Assembly: GCF_006970445.1 (NCBI RefSeq)
Contig: NZ_CP033877.1
Coordinates: 3,790,750-3,854,749, forward strand
Direction of reading: 5' to 3'
DNA: 64,000 nucleotides
From: Stenotrophomonas maltophilia
Lineage (GTDB): Bacteria; Pseudomonadota; Gammaproteobacteria; Xanthomonadales; Xanthomonadaceae
The notes beneath the pieces are model-generated. The model searched no databases. It was not told the DNA's origin and saw only the letters and a program-made list of their open reading frames with translations. A program made the position numbers and the translations under genes. Below, in pieces: positions 41,715 through 50,160 of the stretch (its first letter is position 1; each line of letters begins with the position of its first letter).

Positions 41715-44072
41715 ATGGTCAAGCCTTCCCGCGCCCGGATGCGCAGCGCGCTGCTGCTGGGCAGCCTGCTCGCTCTGCTGCCAGCACTGCCCGCACTCGC
41801 CGCCGATCCCACGCCGGCCGCTGAAGCACCGGGTCCGCAGCTGCGTGCCGGCAGCCTGATGCTGATTCCCGCCCCGGCCACCGTGCAGCCCGGCCAGGGC
41901 AGCGGCATCACCGTGCGCGCCGATACCGTGCTGCACGCTGAAGGCGAGGCCGCACAGCGGGTCGCCACGCAGTTCGCCGACCTGCTGGCGCGCAGCGGCG
42001 GGCCACGCCTGGCACTGGCCAAGGGCAAGACTGCATCAAGGAGCGGCGGCATCCGTTTCGAGATCGTCCCGACCTTCCGCGACAGCGGCGAGGGCTACAC
42101 GCTGGAAAGCACCGCGCAGGGCGTGCTGGTGCAGGCCGGCAACGAAACCGGCCTGTTCTATGGCGCGACCACGCTCGCCCAGCTCGCCACCGGCGGCAGC
42201 AACGGCGTGCTGCCAGCGGTGCAGATCCAGGATGCGCCACGCTTCAGCTGGCGCGGTTTCATGCTCGACTCGGCACGGCATTTCCAGAGCCTGGACGAGA
42301 TCAAGCGCGTGCTCGACGCAATGGCTGCGCACAAGCTCAATACCTTCCACTGGCATCTCACCGATGACCAGGGCTGGCGCATGGAGATCAAGCGCTACCC
42401 GAAGCTGACCGAAGTGGGCAGCTGCCGCCTGCCGGCCGGCGACGGTGGCATCGATCCGGCCAGCGGCCAGAAACATCCGTACTGCGGCTTCTACACGCAG
42501 GACCAGATCCGCGAGGTGATCGCCTATGCCGCGAAGCTGCATATCCAGGTGATTCCGGAAATCGATGTGCCGGGGCACGCGACCGCAGCGATCGCCGCGT
42601 ACCCCGAGCTGGGTTCGATCAACACCCCGCTGAAGCCGATCAGCGAATGGGGCGTGTTCCCGAACCTGTTCAACGTGGAAGACAGCACCGTCACCTTCCT
42701 CGAGAACGTGCTGGAGGAAGTGATCGAACTGTTCCCGGCCAAGTACGTGCACGTGGGCGGCGACGAGGCGGTCAAGGACCAGTGGGAAGCCTCGAAGCAG
42801 GTGCAGCAGCGCATGCGTGCACTGGGCATCAAGAATGAAATGGCCATGCAGAGCCACATCATCAAGCGCCTGGAGACGTTCCTGGAGGAACACGACCGGC
42901 GCCTGATCGGCTGGGATGAGATCCTCGAAGGCGGTCTGCCGCCGCAGGCCACGGTGATGTCGTGGCAGGGCACCGAAGGCGGCCTGGCGGCGGCCAGCGC
43001 CGGGCATGACGTGATCATGTCGCCGGTCGGTTACCTCTATCTGGATTACCTGCAGACGGCCTCGCCGAATGAACCGCCGGGCCGCCCGACCCAGGTCAAC
43101 CTCGGCAAGCTCTACAACTTCGAGCCGGTGCCGGCCGAACTGGCCACCGACAAGCGCGGCCACATCCTCGGCCTGCAGGCCAACATGTTCACCGAGCACA
43201 CGCGCAGCTATGCACGCCTGCAGCACAACCTGTTCCCGCGCCTGGCCGCAGTGGCCGAGACCGGCTGGAGCACGCCGGAACATCGCGATTTCCGCGATTT
43301 CCTCGCACGCCTGCCGGCCCAGCTGCAGCGCTACCGCGCCTGGGGCCTGGCCTACGCGCAGACCCCGTTCGAAGTGGGCGTGGACTACACCGACAGCCGT
43401 GCGGCCAACACGGTGACTGTGTCGCTGGCCAACCCGCTGGGCTATGAAGTGCGCTACAGCACCGATGGCCAGCCGGTGACCGCGCAATCACCGCTGTACC
43501 AGCAACCGCTGACCGCGACGCTGCCGACCACCGTGCAGGCCGCCGCGTTCTACCAGGGCCAGATGCTGGCCGCGAAGCCGAGCATCGCCGCGTTCACCGC
43601 GCAGTCGCTGCTCAGCCGCCGCAGTGATGAACTGCTCAGCTGCGTGGGCAAGAAGGGACTGGTGCTGCGCCTGGAAGACGATGGCCCGCGCGAGGGCGCC
43701 CGTGCAGTGTTCAACGTGGACATCTTCCAGCCGTGCTGGCGCTGGCCGCAGGCGCAGCTGGACGGCATCGGCAGCGTGGAAGTCCGCGCGGGCCGTATTC
43801 CGTACTACTTCCAGCTGGCCCACGACGAGCCCAAGCGTCGCTTCGAGAAGGCCAAGCGCGCGCATGGGGAGATGCTGGTGCGTCGCGGCGACTGCAGCGG
43901 CAAGGTGCTGGCTGAAGTACCACTGCCGGCCAAGCCGGATGCCGATGGCTTCGTGACGCTGAAGGCCACGTTGCCGAAGGACACGCAAGGCACCGGTGAC
44001 CTGTGCATCAACTTCACCGGCGACACGCGCCCGGCGATGTGGGTGCTGGATGAGGTCACGCTGGGGAAATGA
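41715..44072 (+). CDS. nahA: beta-N-acetylhexosaminidase, GH20
   Basis: This 785-residue exported enzyme releases terminal GlcNAc (or GalNAc) from chito-oligosaccharides or glycans. The signal peptide covers about residues 1-29. The GH20 N-terminal domain precedes a catalytic barrel with FMLDSARHFQ, NTFHWHLTDDQGWR and the catalytic pair D350-E351 in HVGGDEA. A C-terminal region (after about 560) holds a chitobiase-type immunoglobulin-like segment and a further domain that I cannot name. It completes the GlcNAc foraging locus, with products entering through NagP. Confidence 0.94.
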   Translation: MVKPSRARMRSALLLGSLLALLPALPALAADPTPAAEAPGPQLRAGSLMLIPAPATVQPGQGSGITVRADTVLHAEGEAAQRVATQFADLLARSGGPRLALAKGKTASRSGGIRFEIVPTFRDSGEGYTLESTAQGVLVQAGNETGLFYGATTLAQLATGGSNGVLPAVQIQDAPRFSWRGFMLDSARHFQSLDEIKRVLDAMAAHKLNTFHWHLTDDQGWRMEIKRYPKLTEVGSCRLPAGDGGIDPASGQKHPYCGFYTQDQIREVIAYAAKLHIQVIPEIDVPGHATAAIAAYPELGSINTPLKPISEWGVFPNLFNVEDSTVTFLENVLEEVIELFPAKYVHVGGDEAVKDQWEASKQVQQRMRALGIKNEMAMQSHIIKRLETFLEEHDRRLIGWDEILEGGLPPQATVMSWQGTEGGLAAASAGHDVIMSPVGYLYLDYLQTASPNEPPGRPTQVNLGKLYNFEPVPAELATDKRGHILGLQANMFTEHTRSYARLQHNLFPRLAAVAETGWSTPEHRDFRDFLARLPAQLQRYRAWGLAYAQTPFEVGVDYTDSRAANTVTVSLANPLGYEVRYSTDGQPVTAQSPLYQQPLTATLPTTVQAAAFYQGQMLAAKPSIAAFTAQSLLSRRSDELLSCVGKKGLVLRLEDDGPREGARAVFNVDIFQPCWRWPQAQLDGIGSVEVRAGRIPYYFQLAHDEPKRRFEKAKRAHGEMLVRRGDCSGKVLAEVPLPAKPDADGFVTLKATLPKDTQGTGDLCINFTGDTRPAMWVLDEVTLGK

Positions 44073-44092
44073 CGGCAGGTCTGTCTTGATGG

Positions 44093-44205
44093 GTGCCGAC
44101 CTTGGTCGGCACCTCGGGCAGTTCATCCACGCATGGCGTGGATCTACTGAAACTCCATCCACGCATGGCGTGGATCTACGGGTAGGTGCCAGCCCTGGTT
44201 GGCAC
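44093..44205. repeat. SMAG cluster of four elements
   Basis: A headless hairpin GTGCCGACC-TT-GGTCGGCAC (44093-44112) is followed by two tandem minus copies of the GTAGATCCACGCC type (44124-44147 and 44156-44179, 32-bp period). A plus GTAGGTGCC variant lies at 44182-44205. They fill the gap between nahA and the convergent VanZ gene. Confidence 0.8.
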
Positions 44206-44209
44206 GCTT

Positions 44210-44602
44210 TTACCCGCGCCAGCGCAGCAGCAGGTCGCGCAGCGGGGTCAGTGCCGTGGCCATGCCGGCCAGCACACCGATCGTATTGGCCAGCGCATCC
44301 ATCGGGTCGGTAGTGCGGTTGCTGGTCAGCGCGCCCTGCGCGAACTCGATGCCGATACCCATCAGTACCAGGCCCACGCCCACCCACAGCAGCGGGCGGC
44401 CCCGACGGAACAGCTGCACCGCGCTGCCGGCCAGGACGAAATAGGCGAGGAAGTGCTCGCCTTTGTCGCTGTTTTCCGGCAACGGAATCGGCGGCGGTGG
44501 GATCAGGCAGACCACGATCACCAGCAGCACTGCGGTGACCCACAGTGCGGTCCACAACCGTGGCCGCCGCAGCAGCTTGATCACCGGCAACGCGTGGCTC
44601 AC
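44210..44602 (-). CDS. VanZ-family membrane protein
   Basis: This 130-residue protein has about four membrane spans and the VanZ-like motif DKGEHFLAYFVLAG. GIGIEFAQGALTSNRTTDPMDALANTIG follows, with the conserved Glu and 'D-x-x-D-x-x-A-N-x-x-G'. VanZ relatives are named after a teicoplanin-resistance accessory protein, but most have no known function. The start is GTG 44602, which overlaps the stop of the methyltransferase gene (GTGA), so the two are coupled. Confidence 0.85.
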   Translation of the reverse strand: MSHALPVIKLLRRPRLWTALWVTAVLLVIVVCLIPPPPIPLPENSDKGEHFLAYFVLAGSAVQLFRRGRPLLWVGVGLVLMGIGIEFAQGALTSNRTTDPMDALANTIGVLAGMATALTPLRDLLLRWRG

Positions 44603-45783
44603 AGGCGCCAGCTCAGGTCACCCAGCTCGAAGGCCGGTTCGAAGTCGACGCCACGCTGCAGGCCGATCGCCTGGAAGCGCTCGCCCATCTCGGTCGGCAG
44701 GGTCAGCTTCTTCACCTGGTCGCGCAGCTGGATGCGGCCGACCTCGTCGGTACGTTCCTCGGCCAGCAGCAGCACCTGGTCCAGGCCATTACCGAGCAGG
44801 AAGCTGGCCTGGCTGCAGTAGCCGGCCAGTTCAAAACCACCGTGCGCGCCGGCCTCGGCCATCGCGGTGAAATCCACCGACGCGGTGATGTCCTGCAGCC
44901 CCGGCCAGCGATGCACGTCGTTGTGCACATGGTGGCGGTAGAACGCACGTACGGTGCCATCGTCGCGGTCGTGCTGGTAGAACTCGCCGCGGTTGTAACC
45001 ATAATCGACGAACAGCAGCGCACCGCGCTGCAGGCCGCCGGCCACCGCCTGCAGCCAGTACGGCAGCTGCGGCAGCACCTCGGAGCGGTAGCCTTCGGCG
45101 AAGGGCTTTTCCAGGTAGCGCTCGATATGCCGCACTGCGCCGTTGAGCAGGATGTCCGCCGGCTGCGCGCCACGGATGAAGTTGCCTTCGGCATCCAGCT
45201 CGACGGTTTCCTCGTAGACCTCGCCGTCCCGGATCAGGAAGCGCGGGGTCGGCAGCGCGTCGATCACCTCGTTGGCGAACACCACACCTTCCCAGTCCTC
45301 TTCGAACGGGCGGTCGACCCAGTCCACCCGCGCGGCCAACTCCGCCGGCAGGTTCTGCTGCAGGCGCTGCTGCTGGCGCTCGCGCAGGTCGGCGCTGGGT
45401 TCCAGGATCGCGTAGCGCGACGGCAGCGCGTCCAGCTCGGCCAGGCGCAGCAGCACGGCCTCGGCGAAGGCACCGGTACCGCCGCCCAGTTCCAGCATGC
45501 GCGCCTGCGCACCCAGCTGGGCGAACACGGGCGCCAGCGCATTGGCCACACTGCCGGCGAACAGGCTGCCGAGCTCGGGCGCGGTGGTGAAGTCACCGCT
45601 GCCACCAAACTTGCTGGCGCCGGCGCTGTAATAGCCCCAGCCGGGGGTGTACAGGCACAGCTCCATGAAGCGCGAGAATGGCATCGCCCCGCCCTGTGCA
45701 AGGATTTCGGCGCGCAGGGCGGCCGCCAGCTGGTCGCTGTGGGCCAGGGCATCGGCTTCGGGCAGGGGGAAGGTGGGCTGCAT
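44599..45783 (-). CDS. SAM-dependent methyltransferase, MidA/NDUFAF7 family (COG1565)
   Basis: This 394-residue protein has the COG1565 layout. MPFSRFMELCLYTPGWGYY and GDFTTAPELGSLFAGSVA form the N-terminal signature. MLELGGGTGAFAEAVL is the SAM-binding motif, and VVFANEVIDALP and LLFVDYGYNRGEFYQ are further markers. Eukaryotic relatives methylate an arginine in complex I, but the bacterial substrate is not known. It is divergent from the pteridine reductase gene with 59 bp between starts. Confidence 0.9.
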   Translation of the reverse strand: MQPTFPLPEADALAHSDQLAAALRAEILAQGGAMPFSRFMELCLYTPGWGYYSAGASKFGGSGDFTTAPELGSLFAGSVANALAPVFAQLGAQARMLELGGGTGAFAEAVLLRLAELDALPSRYAILEPSADLRERQQQRLQQNLPAELAARVDWVDRPFEEDWEGVVFANEVIDALPTPRFLIRDGEVYEETVELDAEGNFIRGAQPADILLNGAVRHIERYLEKPFAEGYRSEVLPQLPYWLQAVAGGLQRGALLFVDYGYNRGEFYQHDRDDGTVRAFYRHHVHNDVHRWPGLQDITASVDFTAMAEAGAHGGFELAGYCSQASFLLGNGLDQVLLLAEERTDEVGRIQLRDQVKKLTLPTEMGERFQAIGLQRGVDFEPAFELGDLSWRL

Positions 45784-45842
45784 GGCGTCTTCGAATGCGG
45801 TGACAATGGTGCACAGGATAGCCGAGCCTTGGAGGACCCTCG

Positions 45843-46580
45843 ATGAGCGACACCCACCCCGTGGTCCTGATCACCGGCAGCGCGCGCCGGATCGGTGCGG
45901 CCATCGCCCGCCAGTTCCACGCCTGTGGCTGGTCGGTGGTGCTGCACGCCAATACCTCCAGCGCCGAGCTGCAGCAGGCCGCGTTCGATTTCGACAACGT
46001 ACGTCCCGGCAGCGTGCTGGCCCTGCAGGCCGACCTGCGTGACGCCGACGCCCTGCCCGACCTGGTGGAACAGGCCGTCACCCACTTCGGGCGCCTGGAC
46101 GCGCTGGTCAACAACGCCTCCAACTTCTTCCCCACCCCGCTCGGCCAGGTCACCGCCGAGGCAATGGACGAGCTGTATGCGGTCAATGCACGCGCGCCGC
46201 TGCTGCTGTCCCAGGCGGCGGCGCCCTACCTGCGCCGCCAGCAGGGCTGCATCGTCAACCTGACCGACCTGCACGGCACCGACCCGATGCGCGACCACAT
46301 CGCCTACACCATGGCCAAGGCCGCGCTGGAAATGGCCACACGCTCGCTGGCGCTGGAGCTGGCGCCCAAGGTGCGGGTCAATGCAGTAGCGCCGGGTGCG
46401 ATCCTGTGGCCGGAACAGGGCAAGGACGATTTCGCCCGGGAGGCGCTGCTGGCGCGCACGCCGCTGGCGCGGATCGGCACGGTCGAGGAGATCGCCGAGG
46501 CGGTGTACTGGCTGGTGGCCGAGGCCAGCTTCGTCACCGGCCACACCCTGCGCGTGGATGGCGGGCGCACGGTCAGCTGA
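45843..46580 (+). CDS. pteridine reductase (SDR family)
   Basis: This 245-residue short-chain dehydrogenase has the cofactor motif LITGSARRIGAAIA near residue 8, where the Arg pair favours NADPH. NNASNFFPTPL, YTMAK with the catalytic Tyr and Lys, and NAVAPGAILWPEQG follow. The wording fits the PTR1/FolM-like pteridine reductases annotated in Xanthomonadaceae, which reduce dihydro- or oxidised pterins. The convergent neighbour folK, also a pterin enzyme, supports this. A strong GGAGGA site precedes ATG 45843. Confidence 0.88.
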   Translation: MSDTHPVVLITGSARRIGAAIARQFHACGWSVVLHANTSSAELQQAAFDFDNVRPGSVLALQADLRDADALPDLVEQAVTHFGRLDALVNNASNFFPTPLGQVTAEAMDELYAVNARAPLLLSQAAAPYLRRQQGCIVNLTDLHGTDPMRDHIAYTMAKAALEMATRSLALELAPKVRVNAVAPGAILWPEQGKDDFAREALLARTPLARIGTVEEIAEAVYWLVAEASFVTGHTLRVDGGRTVS

Positions 46581-46585
46581 AATGT

Positions 46586-46633
46586 TGCCGGCCAGCGGCC
46601 GGCACTACCGGTCGTGCCGGCCGCTGGCCGGTA
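46586..46633. repeat. SMAG repeat pair between pteridine reductase and folK
   Basis: A minus GTAGTGCCGGCC palindrome (46586-46608) faces a plus copy with a GTCG head (46611-46633). The two hairpins are separated by two bases only. Confidence 0.8.
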
Positions 46634-46640
46634 ACCTCCA

Positions 46641-47126
46641 TCAATCGAGGTCCACCACCTCGAACGCCTCGCCAAACTGCGTGTGCGCGCGCCACAGCGT
46701 GGCCAGGTCCAGCCCGCTGACCGGGTCGATGAAGCCCGGCGCGATGTCGGCCAGCGGCTTCAGCACGAAGGCATGCTTCAGCTCCGGGCGCGGAATGCGC
46801 AGGTGGCCAGGGCCTTCCACCACCAGGTCGCCGTAGAACACCACGTCGATGTCCAGGGTCCGGTCGGAGAAGCGTGGCCCGCTGCGATCGCGGCCGTGCG
46901 CGTCTTCCAGCGCATGCAGCCAGTCGTCCAGTTCCTGCAGCGGCAGGTCGGTCTCGATCGCCACTGCATTGTTGAGGAAGGCCGGGCCATCGAAGCCGAC
47001 CGCGGCGGTACGGTAGGCCGGCGACACCTGCAGCGCGCCGAAGCGCTCGCGCAGGGCCGCCACCGCGGCGTGGAGGTAGCGGCGGGGCTGGACATTGCTG
47101 CCCAGGCTCAGGAGCACGGTCGTCAT
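46641..47126 (-). CDS. folK: 2-amino-4-hydroxy-6-hydroxymethyldihydropteridine pyrophosphokinase
   Basis: This 161-residue folate-pathway enzyme transfers pyrophosphate from ATP to hydroxymethyl-dihydropterin. VLLSLGSNVQPRRYL at the N-terminus, FLNNAVAIETDL, and the signature GPRFSDRTLDIDVVFYGD (with the catalytic Asp pair) are all present, as is HLRIPRPELKHAFVLKPLADI. ATG 47126 is the family start. A longer frame upstream overlaps the divergent promoter. It faces the pteridine reductase gene. Confidence 0.95.
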   Translation of the reverse strand: MTTVLLSLGSNVQPRRYLHAAVAALRERFGALQVSPAYRTAAVGFDGPAFLNNAVAIETDLPLQELDDWLHALEDAHGRDRSGPRFSDRTLDIDVVFYGDLVVEGPGHLRIPRPELKHAFVLKPLADIAPGFIDPVSGLDLATLWRAHTQFGEAFEVVDLD

Positions 47127-47215
47127 GCGGTTCAGGTGGCAGCGATGGGGGCGTGGACATGCCGTCGTCACGGCGGCCTGCCTACAATCCGGGACGCACA
47201 TGATAGGGCACCGAC

Positions 47216-47959
47216 ATGACCTATTGCGTTGGAATCGAGGTGGACGAGGGCCTGGTCTTCGCTGCCGACACCCGGACCAATGCCTCGCTGGACGATGTGC
47301 GCGTGCACCGCAAGCTGCACGTGTTCGAGTATCCCGGCCAGGCAGCCTACGTGCTGATGGCGGCTGGCAACCTGGCCACCACCCAACTGCTGGTGTCGCG
47401 CCTGGGGCGCGATGCCGACGAACGGCGCGCGCCCAACCTGCGCGACATGACCCACCTGTTCGAAGCCGCCGAGTACGTCGGCCAGCTGCTGGTGGACAGC
47501 CAGGTGCACAGCAACCACAGCGAACATGGCCACGATGGGGTCAATACCCAGGCCACGCTGATCTTCGGCGGCCAGATCGCCGGCGAGCGCCCCGGGCTGT
47601 ACATGATCTACCCGCTCGGCAACGCCATCGCCGCCTCGCCGGAGACACCGTACCTGCAGATCGGTGAATCCAAGTACGGCAAGCCGATCCTCGACCGCAT
47701 CCTCAGCCCGGCCACGCGCCTGGAGGATGCCGCGCGCACGGCGATCGTCTCGCTGGACTCCACCATCCGCTCCAACCTGTCGGTGGGCCTGCCGATCGAC
47801 CTTGCGCTGCTGCGCGACGGAGAACTGCGCATCGGCCAGCAACTGCGGCTGGGCGCGGATTCAGCGCTGTATGCCGATATCCACCAGAACTGGTCACGGC
47901 GCCTGGAACAGGCAGTGGACGCCCTGCCGCGCTTCCCCTGGGAAACCATCGAACGGTAG
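47216..47959 (+). CDS. proteasome-type protease, Anbu (HslV-like ancestral beta subunit)
   Basis: This 247-residue Ntn-hydrolase begins MTYCVGIEVDEGLVFAADTR, so removal of Met would expose T2 as the likely nucleophile. LMAAGNLATTQ, DGVNTQATLIFGGQIAGE and ESKYGKPILDRIL are typical of Anbu, a bacterial proteasome homologue that forms large open rings. In many genomes Anbu lies with a transglutaminase, an alpha-E protein and a circularly permuted ATP-grasp ligase. None of these is nearby here. The stop TAG (47957-47959) is the TAG of a SMAG head. Confidence 0.9.
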   Translation: MTYCVGIEVDEGLVFAADTRTNASLDDVRVHRKLHVFEYPGQAAYVLMAAGNLATTQLLVSRLGRDADERRAPNLRDMTHLFEAAEYVGQLLVDSQVHSNHSEHGHDGVNTQATLIFGGQIAGERPGLYMIYPLGNAIAASPETPYLQIGESKYGKPILDRILSPATRLEDAARTAIVSLDSTIRSNLSVGLPIDLALLRDGELRIGQQLRLGADSALYADIHQNWSRRLEQAVDALPRFPWETIER

Positions 47960-48258
47960 TGCCGACCGCTGGCCGGCAACCGCGTGCGGTGGGATCCATG
48001 CGGCTGCCGGCCAGCGGCCGGCACTACCCGAATGTCAGCCCAGCGCTTCAGCCACTGCGCGGAACACCTGCTGCATCTGCAGCGACCAATACCAGCCTCG
48101 CATCTCCAGGGAAACCGGGGACCGGTAGTGCCGGCCGCTGGCCGGCAACCGCAGTAATCCCGCCGCACGGGGATGCCGGCCAGCGGCCGGCACTACCGCG
48201 GCATCAGCCCAGCGCTTCAGCCACTGCGCGGAACACCTGCTGCATCTGCAGCGGCTTG
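47921..48258. repeat. 169-bp tandem duplication of an intergenic SMAG pair with both gene tails
   Basis: Two units of 169 bp run from about 47921-48089 and 48090-48258. SMAG copies lie at the same offset (47956-47978 and 48005-48027, then 48125-48147 and 48174-48196). Unit 1 ends with 50 bp (48035-48084) identical to the last codons and stop of the histidine kinase gene (48204-48253). Unit 2 begins with a decayed copy of the protease gene's 3' end. The 25-bp spacers between SMAG copies have diverged. Confidence 0.85.
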
Positions 48259-49715
48259 CGCAGCACATGGACTTCCACGCCCGCCGGGAATGCATCAGCG
48301 GGCACCGCCGCCGCTGCGTCCTCCAGCACCAGCGCCGGGCCGCGATAGCCCAGCGCGGCCATCTCACCCAGCAGCTGGCTGGCCGGCAGCAGCTTTGAGC
48401 CGGCGTCTGCAATCACCAGCGCCGGCATCGCCTCCTGCTGCATCCAGCGCAACGCCGCCGGGCCATCGGAGGCCAGCTGCAGCTGATACCCCTGGCTGGA
48501 CAGCGCGTTGCCGAGCAGCGACAGGCGCGTGGCCTCGCCGTCGACCACCAGGATCGACTGGCCACTGCCCAGGGCCACCAGCTGCTCGATCGGCTCGCTG
48601 CCGTCGCTGGCCTCGTGCATCGGCAAGCGCAGTTCGAAGCAGGTGCCCTGCCCCGGCTGGCTGCTGACATGGATGCTGCCGCCGGCGCCTTCGACGATGC
48701 GCTTGCAGGAAATCAGGCCCAGGCCGGTGCCATCGGCCTTGGTGGTGAAGAACGGATTGAACAGGTGCGACAGCGTGTCCGCATCCATGCCGATGCCTTC
48801 ATCGGCCACGCAGATCTGCATCCAGTCCACGCCATCGCGCTGCCCGGCATGGCTGGCGGTCAGGCTCAGGCGGCCGCCGTTGGGCATCGCCTGGATCGCA
48901 TTGAGCGCCAGGTTCAACATCACCTGCTGCAACTCGGTGTAGTTGGCGTCGACCACCAGGCCTTCGTCCTGCACCTGCAGTTCCAGGCGCACGGCATCGG
49001 GCACGTTGCTGCGCAACAGCAGTGCCACCGCATCGAACAGGCCACCGATCTCGATGCGCTCGCTCGGCTTGCGCGAACCGCGCACGAACGACAGCATCGA
49101 CTCGGCCATCTCGTGGCCACGGCGGCCGCACTCGGCGATGACGTCGGCCAGGTGGTGCAGTTGCGGATCTTCAGTACGCGCCTTCAGCAGGTCCGGCATG
49201 ATCAGCAACGGCTGCAGGATGTTGCGCAGGTCATGGCTGAGGCCGGCGGCAAGCAGCGACAGGCTTTCCAGCCGCTGCGCGCGCATCAGTTCGGTTTCCA
49301 CGCGCGCACGCTCGACCGCGCTGCGTGCATCGCGGATCGCACGCGCCACCGCCGACGGCAGGCGCGCCGGCAGGTGCTTGATGATGTAGTCGTTGGCACC
49401 CTTCTGCAGCGCCGCCACCGCGTTCTCCTCACCCATGGTGCCGGAGACGAAGATGAAGGGCACTTCCGGCGAGGTCTCGCGCACGATGCGCAGCGCGTCA
49501 TCACCGGAGAACCCCGGCATGCTCAGGTCGGAGAGCACGATGTCCGGCTGGAACGCAGCCAGAGCCTGGCGCAGTTCCGCCTCGCTCTCGACACGCTCGA
49601 AGCGGGCTTCCAGGCCCGCGTCGAGCATCTGTTCGGACATCAGCTCGGCATCTTCCGGTGAGTCTTCCACCAGCAGGATGCGCAGCGCCCCCAGGGCGGG
49701 ACCGGTCAGGGGCAT
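48204..49715 (-). CDS. hybrid histidine kinase with receiver domains at both ends
   Basis: This 503-residue soluble signalling protein begins with a receiver domain (about residues 10-130; LLVEDSPEDAE, VLSDLSMPG with the phospho-Asp). A HisKA helix pair (LSLLAAGLSHDLRNILQPLL) and a HATPase domain (NLALNAIQAMPNGGRL, DEGIGMD, GTGLGLISCKRIV) follow. A C-terminal receiver-like domain (about residues 385-503) has VVDGEA and LVIADAGS but weak later motifs, so it may be degenerate. It lacks membrane spans. It lies 4 bp after a response regulator gene. Confidence 0.9.
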   Translation of the reverse strand: MPLTGPALGALRILLVEDSPEDAELMSEQMLDAGLEARFERVESEAELRQALAAFQPDIVLSDLSMPGFSGDDALRIVRETSPEVPFIFVSGTMGEENAVAALQKGANDYIIKHLPARLPSAVARAIRDARSAVERARVETELMRAQRLESLSLLAAGLSHDLRNILQPLLIMPDLLKARTEDPQLHHLADVIAECGRRGHEMAESMLSFVRGSRKPSERIEIGGLFDAVALLLRSNVPDAVRLELQVQDEGLVVDANYTELQQVMLNLALNAIQAMPNGGRLSLTASHAGQRDGVDWMQICVADEGIGMDADTLSHLFNPFFTTKADGTGLGLISCKRIVEGAGGSIHVSSQPGQGTCFELRLPMHEASDGSEPIEQLVALGSGQSILVVDGEATRLSLLGNALSSQGYQLQLASDGPAALRWMQQEAMPALVIADAGSKLLPASQLLGEMAALGYRGPALVLEDAAAAVPADAFPAGVEVHVLRKPLQMQQVFRAVAEALG

Positions 49716-49719
49716 GGGC

Positions 49720-50160
49720 TCACTCGAGTTCCGGTGCCTGGTTGATCAACGCCCAGAACTTGCCCAGGGTCTGCACCGCGCCGAAGAACTGGTCCACGTC
49801 CACCGGCTTGACCACATAGGCATTGACGCCCATGTCCCAGCTGCGGGCCAGGTCGCTTTCCTCGCGCGAGGACGACAGGATCACCACCGGCAGGCGCTTG
49901 AGTTCTTCGTGCTCACGGATCTGCCGCAGCACTTCCAGGCCATCCATGCGCGGCATCTTGATGTCCAGCAGCAGCACCGCCGGCAGGCCTTCCTCGCGGC
50001 TGGCGAAGGCGCCGCGGCGCAGCAGGTAGTCCATCACTTCCACGCCGTCTTCGACGTGCACGATGGGATTGGCCAGACGCGCCTCTTCCAGGGCGTCGAT
50101 CGCCATTTCGGCGTCAGCCGGGCTGTCTTCGGCGAGAAGAATGGTGCGCAGAGTCGTCAT
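49720..50160 (-). CDS. single-domain response regulator, Rcp1-like
   Basis: This 146-residue receiver domain has no output domain. ILLAEDSPADAEM holds the acidic pair, VLLLDIKMPRMDGLEVL the phospho-acceptor Asp, VVILSSSREESD the switch Ser/Thr, and AYVVKPVD the conserved Lys. This longer form, with an insertion around EDGVEVMDYLLRRGAFASRE, is typical of Rcp1-type regulators that pair with phytochrome-like or CHASE3 kinases. Its start overlaps the upstream kinase stop by 4 bp (ATGA), so it is the direct partner of that kinase. Confidence 0.93.
   Translation of the reverse strand: MTTLRTILLAEDSPADAEMAIDALEEARLANPIVHVEDGVEVMDYLLRRGAFASREEGLPAVLLLDIKMPRMDGLEVLRQIREHEELKRLPVVILSSSREESDLARSWDMGVNAYVVKPVDVDQFFGAVQTLGKFWALINQAPELE

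Noticed and set aside
47216..47959. Possible HslV subunit of the ATP-dependent HslUV protease
   Set aside because: The sequence starts MTYCVG and has Anbu-type inner motifs and length (247 residues instead of about 180). No hslU is nearby.
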